DNA of 56,411 nt from NCBI GenBank assembly GCA_035308365.1, contig DATGGU010000017.1, forward strand, positions 1 through 56,411. Reading direction: 5' to 3'. The position numbers and the translations under genes were made by a program. Shown piece by piece: positions 34,068-41,825 of this stretch; position 1 is the first letter of the stretch; the number at the start of each line of letters is the position of its first letter. Below the pieces are notes generated by a model. That model was not told the origin of the DNA, searched no databases, and worked only from the letters and a program-made list of their open reading frames with translations. Source of the stretch: PALSA-505 sp035308365 (GTDB lineage Bacteria; Actinomycetota; Actinomycetes; Streptosporangiales; Streptosporangiaceae).

Positions 34068-35119
34068 CCCCTCCTTCGCCAGGCGTTGACCATCGTGCGC
34101 ATCCGGTCGGTGCCGGTCGCCTCGGCGTCCCGGATGGTCTTGCCCGTGTAGCTCATGAACACGTCGTCCAGCGACGGCCGGGACACGCTCACCGACCGGA
34201 TCGGCACCGACAGCTCGGCGAACAGCCGCGGCACGAACTGCTCACCCGAGGCAACGGAGAACGTGACCGCGCCGTCGTGGATCCCGGCCGCGATGCCGAA
34301 GGTGTCCGCCAGCGCCGCGATCGCCGCGCCGTCATCGGCGGTGTGGATCTGCACCCGGTCCTGGCCGACGCTCGCCTTCAGTGCCTCCGGCGTGTCCATG
34401 GCGACGATCTGGCCGTTGTCGATGATGGCGATCCGGTCGCAGTTCTCGGCCTCGTCCATGTAGTGCGTGGTCAGGAAGATGGTGATGTCCTCGCGGCCCT
34501 TCAGGTCGTTGATGTACTCCCAGATGGACGAGCGGGTCTGCGGGTCCAGCCCGACCGTCGGCTCGTCCAGGAACAGCACCCGCGGCGCGTGCAGCAGGCC
34601 GCGCGCGATCTCCAGCCGGCGCTGCATCCCACCGGAGTAGGTGCTGACCAGGCTGTCGCGGCGGTCCCACAGGCCGACCATCTCCAGCACCTGGCGCATC
34701 CGGGGTGCCACCGCCTTCTTCGGCACCGCGTAGAGGTCGGCGTGGAACCGCAGGTTCTGCGCACCGGTGAGATAGGTGTCCAGCGTGGTGTCCTGGAACA
34801 CCAGGCCGATGTTGCGCCGGACCGCGTCCCGCTCGGCCATCACGTCGTGGCCAGCCACGCTGGCCGTCCCGGAGGTCGGCTCGGCCAGCGTGCACAGGAT
34901 CTTGATCGTCGTGGACTTGCCCGCCCCGTTCGGACCCAGGAACCCGAACGTCTCCCCCGGCGCCACCGTGAAATCGATGCCGCGCACGGCTTTGATCTCA
35001 CCGTAGTTCTTGGTCAGTCCGCTGACCCGGACGGCGGCCTCGCCGGGCACCACCGCCCCGGGGTGACCCGGGTGGGTGGTGCGGGCCGGCGAGGCGTCCG
35101 CCGTTCTTTCCGCTGTCAT
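34064..35119 (-). CDS. DrrA-like ABC exporter ATPase, second exporter
   Basis: 351-residue ATPase with Walker A GPNGAGKSTT, signature YSGGMQRRLEIARGL, Walker B VLFLDEPTVGLD, H-loop TTHYMDEAE, and a C-terminal domain ending RPSLDDVFMSYTGK. The N-terminal about 35 residues are a non-conserved Ala/Pro/Thr-rich stretch. It pairs with the overlapping permease gene. The PadR gene 40 bp upstream probably represses both. The substrate is unknown. Confidence 0.93.
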   Translation of the reverse strand: MTAERTADASPARTTHPGHPGAVVPGEAAVRVSGLTKNYGEIKAVRGIDFTVAPGETFGFLGPNGAGKSTTIKILCTLAEPTSGTASVAGHDVMAERDAVRRNIGLVFQDTTLDTYLTGAQNLRFHADLYAVPKKAVAPRMRQVLEMVGLWDRRDSLVSTYSGGMQRRLEIARGLLHAPRVLFLDEPTVGLDPQTRSSIWEYINDLKGREDITIFLTTHYMDEAENCDRIAIIDNGQIVAMDTPEALKASVGQDRVQIHTADDGAAIAALADTFGIAAGIHDGAVTFSVASGEQFVPRLFAELSVPIRSVSVSRPSLDDVFMSYTGKTIRDAEATGTDRMRTMVNAWRRRG

Positions 35120-35159
35120 TGCGCTGCCTCCCTGAGATGCTCTTCGAGCCTAGCCCGGG

Positions 35160-35861
35160 TCAGTTCTCCCCAGCGGTGTCGCCGGCCTCGGTGGCAGCGG
35201 TTTCGTCTTCTTCGGTGGCCAGAATCCGGTACAGGCTCCTGCGGGTGGCGCTCAGGATCCGCTGGGCCTCGGCCACCTGGGCGTCCGAACCAGCGCTGGT
35301 CACCTGCATGGCTGCCATGGCGAGCTGCCCGATGAGTTCGCGCATCTCGCGGACGCCGCCGTGCTCCCGCCCGGCCACCACCGCCCATGGCTCGGCGACC
35401 TCGTCGCCGTGCTCGGCCACGTAGGCGCGCCCAGCCTCGGTCAGGCTGAACCCCTTGCGCCCGCTGTCCATGCTCTCGGCCCGGATGAGGCCCTCGTCTT
35501 CGAGCTGCTGAAGGGCCGGGTAGACGGAGCCCGGGCTGGGCTGCCACACTCCCCCGCTGCGCTCGGCTATCTCCTGGATGATCTGGTAGCCGTTCCTCGG
35601 CTCCTCGGCCAGCAGGGCCAGCGCGGCCGCGCGGACGTCGCCGCGCTTCACCCGGGGCCTGCGTGGCGGCTCGTCGCCGGTCCATACGCGCTTGGCGAAC
35701 GCGCGCCGTCCGCCGGGGCCCCATGGCCCGGGACCGCCGCGGCCACGCCGGGAGAACTCCCACGGGTCGTGCTGGTGCCGCTCGCCGTGCTCGTGTGGCT
35801 CGGCGTGCCAGCCACCTCGTCGTCCGCCGCCTCTGCGCGGCCAGTTGTCTTCCTCGTGCAT
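35160..35861 (-). CDS. PadR-family regulator with His/Arg/Gly-rich N-terminus
   Basis: 233-residue PadR regulator. The winged helix begins near residue 72 (KRGDVRAAALALLAEEPRNGYQI), then GSVYPALQQLEDEGLI and the wing GRKGFSLTEAG. C-terminal dimerisation helices follow. The first 70 residues are unusually rich in His, Arg, Gly and Trp (EPHEHGERHQHDP), like the N-termini of some metal-responsive PadR proteins, so metal sensing is possible. GAGGAG lies upstream of the ATG. It heads the exporter operon, and a cluster of TATCGA half-sites lies 55-100 bp upstream. Confidence 0.9.
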   Translation of the reverse strand: MHEEDNWPRRGGGRRGGWHAEPHEHGERHQHDPWEFSRRGRGGPGPWGPGGRRAFAKRVWTGDEPPRRPRVKRGDVRAAALALLAEEPRNGYQIIQEIAERSGGVWQPSPGSVYPALQQLEDEGLIRAESMDSGRKGFSLTEAGRAYVAEHGDEVAEPWAVVAGREHGGVREMRELIGQLAMAAMQVTSAGSDAQVAEAQRILSATRRSLYRILATEEDETAATEAGDTAGEN

Positions 35862-35916
35862 CTGATGCAGTCTCCTCTGATTTCTTGCGGGGTACCAGGC
35901 TTCTTGTCTCTCTTCT

Positions 35917-35958
35917 TCGATACCCCATCTACTATCGATGTAATTCTACGATATATCG
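35917..35958 (-). promoter_or_regulatory. Operator cluster upstream of second padR
   Basis: TCGATA (35917-35922) and TATCGA (35933-35938) form an inverted repeat with a 10-bp spacer, followed by the perfect palindrome CGATATATCG (35949-35958). The region is AT-rich against a GC-rich background and lies in the padR promoter zone. It is a likely PadR binding site. Confidence 0.5.
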
Positions 35959-36039
35959 GTATAGCTCGGATGGCAAGTCTCTGGTGAACAGCGAAAAGCC
36001 CAGGCGCGCACGCGCCTGGGCTACTACTACGGGCGGCTG

Positions 36040-36582
36040 TCAGATCAGCGGCAGGTCGTATTCGCGGCGGATGCTGCAGCCGAGGCGGGCGATGTCGGCG
36101 CCGTAGACGTGCAGCGATATGGTCACGCCGTGGCCGGCGTTGCGGACCCGGTGGATGTCCCCGGGCGGGGCGAAGCCGCTCACCTCGCCGGCCCGGTTCT
36201 CTGAGCTCCCGGCCCGGACCAGGCTGCGCCCGTCGCTGGACAGGCTGAAAAGTTCCTCGTACTCCACCCCCTGCAGCACCCCGAACACGCACCACGTGAC
36301 GTGGTCGTGCACCGGAGTCACCTGGCCGGGCAGCCAGACCATGGCCACGATGGAGAACGAGCCGCCGGGCTCGGCGTGCAGCAGGTGGCTGCGGTAACCG
36401 GCCGGGTCACCGGCGCGCTGGGCCTCAGTGAGGATCTCCGGGCCGGGCAACTGCGCGCGCAGCCGGCCGGCGACGAGCAGCGAGGTCGTCTCCCAGTCCC
36501 GCTCCTGCCGCACCACGGCGCGCACCGAACGGACCACATCGGACAGGGTCGCCGTGCCGGACGCCGCACCGATGATCACCAT
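36040..36582 (-). CDS. Cysteine-dioxygenase-like cupin
   Basis: 180-residue cupin of the cysteine dioxygenase type I group. Metal ligands are seen in TPVHDHVTWCVFGVLQG (HxH) and GDIHRVRNAG (third His), with the beta-barrel segment YEELFSL between. Known members oxidise cysteine or other thiols with O2 and Fe(II); the exact thiol is unknown. The ATG at 36582 gives the family-like start; the frame extends to 36699 through the divergent promoter. It is separated from the divergent lectin-like gene by 172 bp that contain a TATCGAT dyad. Confidence 0.85.
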   Translation of the reverse strand: MVIIGAASGTATLSDVVRSVRAVVRQERDWETTSLLVAGRLRAQLPGPEILTEAQRAGDPAGYRSHLLHAEPGGSFSIVAMVWLPGQVTPVHDHVTWCVFGVLQGVEYEELFSLSSDGRSLVRAGSSENRAGEVSGFAPPGDIHRVRNAGHGVTISLHVYGADIARLGCSIRREYDLPLI

Positions 36583-36636
36583 GACTTCTGACTCTAGAGA
36601 ACCGTCGTTGATAGGTCTAATGCCAATACCTGGCGA

Positions 36637-36657
36637 TATCGATAGACGGCATCGATA
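36637..36657. promoter_or_regulatory. TATCGAT-N7-ATCGATA dyad in divergent promoter
   Basis: A perfect 7-bp inverted repeat with a 7-base spacer sits between the cysteine-dioxygenase-like and lectin-like genes. The TATCGA half-sites are the same as those upstream of the padR gene 0.7 kb away, so one regulator may serve both. Confidence 0.5.
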
Positions 36658-36754
36658 CGTCGGCGCAGCAGCCGCTCCGGCCCGAAACGGCCCGCGCATC
36701 CTGGGCGAAACTGTAATCTATTGCTCACATTATGTAATCGATGCTGGGAGAACC

Positions 36755-37828
36755 ATGCCTGACCGGCTGCAACGAACGCTGGCCGCCGTACTCGCGATCG
36801 CGGCGGCTCTCCTGGTGACCGCCGCTCCCACGCGAGCAGAAGCAGGCAGCGGCCCGGTCGGGCCCGCGCCGGTCAGCCCGCTGGGTCACCGCACGCTCTG
36901 CTGGCAGGCCTGGGGGAACGGTTCCACGATCACCCTGGAGCGGTGCGCACCCGGCCAGGACGGCCAGTTGTGGACCTTCACCAGCAACGGCGTGCTGATG
37001 AACGGCAACGGGTACTGCCTGCAGGCGGGCCGGGCGGGCTCGCTCTTCCTCAGCTTCAGCGGCCAGTGCGCGGGCGCGCCGGGCCAGCGCTGGAGCTTCA
37101 GCGGTGCCACCGGTCAGGTCAGGAACACGCCGTCCGGTGACTGCGCCTACGTCCGGGGCGGCGCGCTCGTCCCCGGAGCGCAGATCGTCGCCCGCCGGTG
37201 CGTGCCAACCGCCAGGGGCCGCGCGTGGAGCCAGGGAGTCAGTGACCTGACCCTGTCCGCTCCGCACCAGGACGTCACGGCCAGCAGCATTGCCAGGTCT
37301 GCCGTGCGTGCGTTCACCGCCGGGGTCACCGTGTCCAATGCCCCGCGTGCGACGACGGCCTACGCCGCCGCCGTCTGGTTCCGGCTGCCGCGCGGTCTGA
37401 CCGTCAGCCGCCTCGCCGCGGCCGGTGGCCTGCGTGGCTGGACCTGCACGCTGACGACGCTGAGCTGCCACGGAAACCTCGGCGCCGGAGCGGCCGGCCA
37501 GGTCACCGTGGCCGGGAAGGTCGCCGGCGGCTACACCGCGACCGCGCTGACCGCCCATGCCGACGTGCGGCACACCAACCAGCAGGGCCGGCCGGTCCGG
37601 ACGGCCACCGTCCCGGTGCATGTGTACGAAGTGACGGCAGCCGGACCGCCAGCCGTCCACGGCCCGCTGGCCAGCGGCGTCGCCGTCTCCGGGCTGGCCT
37701 TGGCGGGCCTGCTGGTAACGCTGGGCGGCGGGCTGGCGTTCCTCACCCGCCGCAGGCAGCGGACGCCGGCCCACGCCGGTGCCGGTGTCAGGTCCGGGAC
37801 TGCTCCCAGCCCGCCGCAAGATCGCTGA
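36755..37828 (+). CDS. Secreted, membrane-anchored ricin-B-lectin-like protein
   Basis: 357-residue exported protein. It has a signal peptide (residues 1-31, LAAVLAIAAALLVTAAPTRA-type core), then a ricin-type beta-trefoil lectin region (about 45-170). The lectin repeats have QxW-like boxes (DGQLWTFTS, GQRWSFSG, GRAWSQG) and paired cysteines (LERCAPGQD, GYCLQAG). A second Thr/Ala-rich beta domain (about 180-305) with a CTLTTLSCHG disulfide candidate follows. A final hydrophobic segment (about 315-337) and basic RRRQR stop-transfer tail anchor it to the membrane. There is no LPxTG. It probably binds carbohydrate at the cell surface. GGGAG precedes the ATG. The last 41 bases overlap the convergent DUF6457 gene. 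Confidence 0.82.
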   Translation: MPDRLQRTLAAVLAIAAALLVTAAPTRAEAGSGPVGPAPVSPLGHRTLCWQAWGNGSTITLERCAPGQDGQLWTFTSNGVLMNGNGYCLQAGRAGSLFLSFSGQCAGAPGQRWSFSGATGQVRNTPSGDCAYVRGGALVPGAQIVARRCVPTARGRAWSQGVSDLTLSAPHQDVTASSIARSAVRAFTAGVTVSNAPRATTAYAAAVWFRLPRGLTVSRLAAAGGLRGWTCTLTTLSCHGNLGAGAAGQVTVAGKVAGGYTATALTAHADVRHTNQQGRPVRTATVPVHVYEVTAAGPPAVHGPLASGVAVSGLALAGLLVTLGGGLAFLTRRRQRTPAHAGAGVRSGTAPSPPQDR

Positions 37829-38036
37829 GCCGCGCCGTCGCCGTCTGCAGGTCGTGTCCCTGCGCGACCGCCAGGCCGAGCAGGTAGGCGGTCAGCGGCG
37901 CGGCCGGCCGGTCCACCCCGTGCGCCACATCCCTGGCCATGCCGAGGATGAGCCGGGCGTCGACCGAACCGGCGGGCAGCCCGAATTCCAGGCAGACGAC
38001 TTCCATCCACCTGTCCAGCGGGGTCTGCGGGCTCAT
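37788..38036 (-). CDS. DUF6457-type small protein
   Basis: 82-residue helical protein (MSPQTPLDRWMEVVCLEFGL, then ILGMARDVAHGVDRPAAPLTAYLLG). It matches the short DUF6457 proteins usually encoded beside MobA-like guanylyltransferases. Function is unknown; a role in molybdenum-cofactor handling is inferred only from position. The ATG at 38036 is preferred over an upstream start at 38072. The 94-bp gap to mobA contains the repeat dimer at 38063-38111. Confidence 0.8.
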   Translation of the reverse strand: MSPQTPLDRWMEVVCLEFGLPAGSVDARLILGMARDVAHGVDRPAAPLTAYLLGLAVAQGHDLQTATARLSDLAAGWEQSRT

Positions 38037-38062
38037 CGCGGCTTCCTTCCCTGGTTCACTCG

Positions 38063-38111
38063 CCGGAACCACACCCTACGGTGCTTGAATTTCCGGAACC
38101 ACACCCTACGG
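38063..38111. repeat. 30-bp-period repeat dimer, intergenic (family copy 2)
   Basis: Two identical 19-bp cores CCGGAACCACACCCTACGG lie at 38063-38081 and 38093-38111, separated by GTGCTTGAATTT-like sequence. It lies in the mobA-DUF6457 gap and is inverted relative to the dimer inside mobA 0.4 kb away. Confidence 0.85.
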
Positions 38112-38130
38112 CTGCTCCCCTGCAGGCACG

Positions 38131-38793
38131 TTAGACCAGCCGCCGCGCCGTCCGCACGTCATCCGCTGTATCGCAGTCCAGCCACGGCGGTGGCTTGCCG
38201 CGATCATGTGGGGGCGCCAGAACGGCCGGCCTCAGCGGCCGCAGCAGTCCGCGCAGCGAGCCGCCCCGGTACCCGGCGATCGCCTCCCGCAGCACCGGCG
38301 TCCGCCAGCAGCCCACCAGCCACTGCGGATGCCCCGCGTCATCGGCCAGCACGGCGCCGGCCACGCCAGCCTTCCGCGCGCTGGCCAGCAGCGACAGCAG
38401 ATGTTCGGCCCGCAGGAACGGCAGGTCCGCCGCGAGCACCGCCACCCAGGGCGAGCCGGCTGCCGTAGGGCGTGGTTCCGGCGACTCAAGCACCGTAGGG
38501 GGTGGTTCCGGCGAATCAAGCTCGGCCAGCCCCCTGCGCAGCGCCGGAACCGGGCCGCCGCCCGGTGGATCCTCCCGAACCGTCCGCAACTCCCCCAGTT
38601 CGGCCGCCAGTTCCTGACGCGCCGGGCCGACCACGACCACCAGCCGCGCCCCCGCACCAGCCGCCGCGCCCACCACCGAACCGAGCAGGCTGTGCTCCCC
38701 CACCCGCAATGCCGGTTTATCGACTCCGCCCAGCCGCGCCGCCCGCCCCCCGGCCAGCACGACGGCATCGAAGGCCTCGGCCGGGTTGCTCAT
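38131..38793 (-). CDS. mobA: MobA-like molybdenum cofactor guanylyltransferase
   Basis: 220-residue nucleotidyltransferase that attaches GMP (or CMP) to molybdopterin. It starts with FDAVVLAGGRAARLGGVDKPAL (nucleotide-binding LAGG-R-LGG-K) and has AADLPFLR as the metal-binding region. An insert of about 25 residues (SPEPPPTVLESPEPRPT) is encoded by the 30-bp repeat dimer 38463-38511 and is not part of the family core. It follows moaA by 11 bp. The ATG at 38793 is used; the frame is open farther upstream into moaA. Confidence 0.88.
   Translation of the reverse strand: MSNPAEAFDAVVLAGGRAARLGGVDKPALRVGEHSLLGSVVGAAAGAGARLVVVVGPARQELAAELGELRTVREDPPGGGPVPALRRGLAELDSPEPPPTVLESPEPRPTAAGSPWVAVLAADLPFLRAEHLLSLLASARKAGVAGAVLADDAGHPQWLVGCWRTPVLREAIAGYRGGSLRGLLRPLRPAVLAPPHDRGKPPPWLDCDTADDVRTARRLV
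38463..38511. repeat. 30-bp-period repeat dimer inside mobA (family copy 3)
   Basis: The reverse-complement cores CCGTAGGGCGTGGTTCCGG (38463-38481) and CCGTAGGGGGTGGTTCCGG (38493-38511) have a 30-bp period. They keep the mobA frame and add two 10-residue units (xSPEPxPTxx) to the protein. Confidence 0.85.
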
Positions 38794-38804
38794 GGGCAGG
38801 GTGC

Positions 38805-39794
38805 TCAGCCGCCGATGGCGGACATGGGCCGGTCGGGCTGCAGGAACGACGGGTCGTCGATGCCGTGGCCGGGGAGCTTGGCCGCGACCGCGCGGCGCCA
38901 GACGATGGCCAGGTCGGCGTCGCATGAGCCGGAGCGCATGGGGCCGCGCAGGTCGCTCTCGGTGCGGGCGAACAAGCAGTTGCGGACCTGGCCGTCGGCG
39001 GTCAGCCGGACCCGGTCGCAGGCGCCGCAGAACGGGCGGGTCACCGAGCCGATGATGCCGACGCGTTCCGGGCCGCCATCGACCAGGAACGATTCGGCCG
39101 GCGCTGAACCTCGGCTGGCAGGCTCGCCGGGCTTGAGCACGAAGACGGCAGACAGCTCGGTCAGGATTTCCTCGGCGGTGACCATGTTGTCGCGGCGCCA
39201 GCCGTGCTGGGCGTCCAGCGGCATCTGCTCGATGAAGCGGAGCTGGTAGCCGTTGTCCAGGCAGTAGCGCAACAGGGCGGGCGCCTCGCCGTCGTTCACG
39301 CCACGCATCAGGACGGAGTTGACCTTGACCGGGGCCAGGCCGGACGCGGCCGCGGCGGCCAGGCCGGCCAGCACGTCGGGCAGCCGGTCCCGGTGCGCCA
39401 GCGCGCGGAACGTCTCGGGGCGCAGCGTGTCGAGGGAGACGTTCACCCGGTCCAGGCCCGCATCGCGCAGCGGTCCGGCCAGCCGGGCCAGGCCGATGGC
39501 ATTGGTGGTCAGCGAGATCTCCGGCCGCGGCTCCAGCCGGGCGGTCCGCTCGATGATGCCGGTCAGGCCGCGCCGCAGCAGCGGTTCACCGCCGGTGAAC
39601 CGGACCTCGCGGATGCCGAGCCGCTCGACGCCGATCCGGACCAGCCGGACGACCTCATCGTCGGTGAGCAGGTCCGGCCTGGGCAGCCAGTCCAGGCCCT
39701 CGGCCGGCATGCAGTAGGTGCACCGCAGGTTGCACCGGTCGGTGACCGAGACACGCAGGTCGGTCGCGATCCGTCCGTACGCGTCGGTCAGCAC
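38805..39794 (-). CDS. moaA: GTP 3',8-cyclase MoaA
   Basis: 329-residue radical-SAM enzyme for the first step of molybdenum-cofactor synthesis (GTP to cyclic pyranopterin precursor, with MoaC). The N-terminal SAM cluster is in DRCNLRCTYCMP. RFTGGEPLLRRGL binds SAM. The C-terminal substrate cluster cysteines are in RPFCGACDRVRL and RNCLF, and the chain ends with the essential Gly-Gly. I use the GTG at 39794, preceded by GAGGAGG; the frame continues to 40214 without family residues. It is the first gene of moaA > mobA > DUF6457. Confidence 0.95.
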   Translation of the reverse strand: MLTDAYGRIATDLRVSVTDRCNLRCTYCMPAEGLDWLPRPDLLTDDEVVRLVRIGVERLGIREVRFTGGEPLLRRGLTGIIERTARLEPRPEISLTTNAIGLARLAGPLRDAGLDRVNVSLDTLRPETFRALAHRDRLPDVLAGLAAAAASGLAPVKVNSVLMRGVNDGEAPALLRYCLDNGYQLRFIEQMPLDAQHGWRRDNMVTAEEILTELSAVFVLKPGEPASRGSAPAESFLVDGGPERVGIIGSVTRPFCGACDRVRLTADGQVRNCLFARTESDLRGPMRSGSCDADLAIVWRRAVAAKLPGHGIDDPSFLQPDRPMSAIGG

Positions 39795-39966
39795 GCCTGC
39801 CGCCTCCTCACCTGCCGTAGGGTTTCCTTCCGGCAACGACAGCGTAGTCACAATGAAACTGCAACGCTCACTAGCGTACGTGTCATCCCCGGGCATGATG
39901 TGCCAGCGTGTGCCATCACGGTCTTGGTGCCCGAAAGTGCCAGGCACGATGTCGGCGATACCCGAC

Positions 39967-39995
39967 TTGACGCAACCAGCAGTTGCGTTAGGGGT
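39967..39995 (+). promoter_or_regulatory. Promoter/dyad upstream of the ABC-two-component operon
   Basis: A TTGACG -35-like box (39967-39972) overlaps a perfect inverted repeat ACGCAAC-CAGCA-GTTGCGT (39970-39988). The -10 is weak (around 39989-39995, TAGGGGT). The dyad may bind the NarL-type regulator encoded in the operon that starts 90 bp downstream. Confidence 0.4.
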
Positions 39996-40077
39996 TAGCC
40001 CGTCCACCGAACGGCTGACGGCAGGCCCCACCGAACCGCCGGCGCACCGGCGGGGTCTGCAACGCAATGATCTGATC

Positions 40078-40974
40078 ATGACACATACGGAGGTGGCCCT
40101 GCGGGTACGCGGGCTGCGCAAGCGGTACGGCGCGCTGACCGCGGTGGACGGCATCGACCTGGACGTGCGCCGGGGTGAGGTATTCGCCCTGCTCGGGCCC
40201 AACGGCGCCGGCAAGACGACGATCGTTGAGATCTGCGAGGGATACCGCAGCAGGGACGGCGGTGAGGTGAGCGTGCTCGGTGCCGACCCGGCCCGGGCTG
40301 ACCGGGGCGGGCGCGGCGCGCGGCTGTGGCGGAGCCGGATCGGGATTGTGCTCCAGTCGGGGACCGAGTCGGGTGAGCTGACCGTGCGCGAGATCGTCCG
40401 GCACTACGCGTCGAGCTATCCGCGGCACCGCGATCCCGATGAGGTGCTGGCCGCGGTCGGCCTGACCGGGAAGGCGGGAGCGCGGCTGCGGCACCTGTCC
40501 GGCGGGCAGCGGCGCCGGCTGGACGTCGCGCTGGGCGTCGTGGGCCGCCCGGAACTGCTGTTCCTGGACGAGCCGACCACCGGATTCGATCCCGAGGCGA
40601 GACGGCAGTTCTGGGAGCTGATCTCCGGGCTCTCCCATGGCGGGACCACGATCATGCTGACCACGCACTACCTGGACGAGGCCGAGGTGCTCGCCGACCG
40701 GGTGGCGGTGATCGCGGCCGGCCGGGTCAGGGCCGAGGGCACCCCGGCCGAGCTGGGCGGCCGGGACGTGGCGACCGCCACCGTGTCCTGGCAGGCGGAA
40801 GACGGCAGGCACAGCACCCGGACCGACACGCCCAGCGCGGTGGTCGCCGAGCTCTCCCGGCGGTTCGGCGGCGAGGTGCCCGGGCTGACCGTGTCCAGGC
40901 CGACGCTGGAGGACACCTATCTCCAGCTCATCGGGTCCCATCCGGGGGCCACCAGGAACGGGGTGCATCGATGA
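40078..40974 (+). CDS. ABC exporter ATPase (first gene of 40.1-48.9 kb operon)
   Basis: 298-residue ATPase with Walker A GPNGAGKTT, signature LSGGQRRRLDVALGV, Walker B LLFLDEPTTGFD, H-loop TTHYLDEAE, and a short C-terminal domain ending SRPTLEDTYLQLIG. It follows CcmA/DrrA-type exporters. The ATG at 40078 is chosen; a GTG-type start upstream would add unrelated sequence. It overlaps the permease by ATGA. Context (permease, histidine kinase, LuxR regulator) matches antibiotic- or envelope-stress-responsive ABC/two-component modules. Confidence 0.92.
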   Translation: MTHTEVALRVRGLRKRYGALTAVDGIDLDVRRGEVFALLGPNGAGKTTIVEICEGYRSRDGGEVSVLGADPARADRGGRGARLWRSRIGIVLQSGTESGELTVREIVRHYASSYPRHRDPDEVLAAVGLTGKAGARLRHLSGGQRRRLDVALGVVGRPELLFLDEPTTGFDPEARRQFWELISGLSHGGTTIMLTTHYLDEAEVLADRVAVIAAGRVRAEGTPAELGGRDVATATVSWQAEDGRHSTRTDTPSAVVAELSRRFGGEVPGLTVSRPTLEDTYLQLIGSHPGATRNGVHR

Positions 40975-41825
40975 CAGCGATAAGTCCAGCCCAGCACCGT
41001 AACGGAGTAAACAGTCCAGGCAATCTGCCGTCGGTGGCCAGCCTGGGCCTATCGAGCAGCATTCTGGAGCTCAAGGCATTCTTCAGGAACCGGGAGCGGG
41101 TGGCGTTCACGTTCGCACTGCCGGTGGTCCTGCAGCTCATCTTCGGCATGATCTTCCACGGCAAGGTCGCGGGCACGAACGTGCCCTACCGCGAGTACTT
41201 CACCACCGGGATCATCGCGGTCGGCATCGTTACGACCACGTTCGCCAACCTGGGCACCGGCGTCGCGCTGGAACGCCACGACGGGACGCTGAAACGGCTG
41301 GCCGGCACGCCGATGCCCAAGGTCGCGTATTTCATCGGCAAGGCGGTGTCCGGGCTGGTCGTGTCGGTGCTCGAAACCGCGATCCTGCTGGGCACCGGCG
41401 TGGCGCTGCTGGGCCTGAGCGTGCCGCACTCGGCTGGCCGGTGGCTCACGTTCGCCTGGCTGTTCGTCCTGGCCGTGGTGGTGTGCTCGCTGGCCGGGGT
41501 GGCGCTCAGCGGCGTCGCCCGGAGCGCGCAGAGCGCGCCGGTCGTGTTCCAGTTCCCCTACCTGATCCTGTCGTTCATCTCCGGGGTGTACTTCGTGTTC
41601 GGCAGCCTGCCCAAAGCCATCCAGGATGTCGCCGCGGTCTTCCCGCTGAAGTGGCTGTGCCAGGGGCTGCGGTCGGTGTTCCTGCCGGACAGCTTTGCCA
41701 GGGCCGAACCCGCCCACTCCTGGCAACACGGTGAGATAGCACTGGTGCTCGGGCTGTGGGCCGTGGCTAGCTTGGTGATATGCGTGAGAACGTTCCGCTG
41801 GCAGGGGCGAGACCAGGCGCGATGA
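40971..41825 (+). CDS. ABC-2 type permease
   Basis: 284-residue membrane protein with about six hydrophobic segments, including LPVVLQLIFGMIFHG and an N-terminal cytoplasmic region before them. It has the coupling motif RHDGTLKRLAGTPMPK and the C-terminal LPKAIQDVAAVFPLKWLCQGLR. It overlaps the ATPase upstream (ATGA) and the histidine kinase downstream (ATGA). It probably exports a toxic compound or lipid; the substrate is unknown. Confidence 0.92.
   Translation: MTAISPAQHRNGVNSPGNLPSVASLGLSSSILELKAFFRNRERVAFTFALPVVLQLIFGMIFHGKVAGTNVPYREYFTTGIIAVGIVTTTFANLGTGVALERHDGTLKRLAGTPMPKVAYFIGKAVSGLVVSVLETAILLGTGVALLGLSVPHSAGRWLTFAWLFVLAVVVCSLAGVALSGVARSAQSAPVVFQFPYLILSFISGVYFVFGSLPKAIQDVAAVFPLKWLCQGLRSVFLPDSFARAEPAHSWQHGEIALVLGLWAVASLVICVRTFRWQGRDQAR

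Noticed and set aside
39718..40077. A longer N-terminus for the ABC ATPase at 40078
   Set aside because: The extension overlaps the start of moaA and its upstream promoter region and has no similarity to ATPase N-termini; the ATG at 40078 sits at the usual distance from Walker A.
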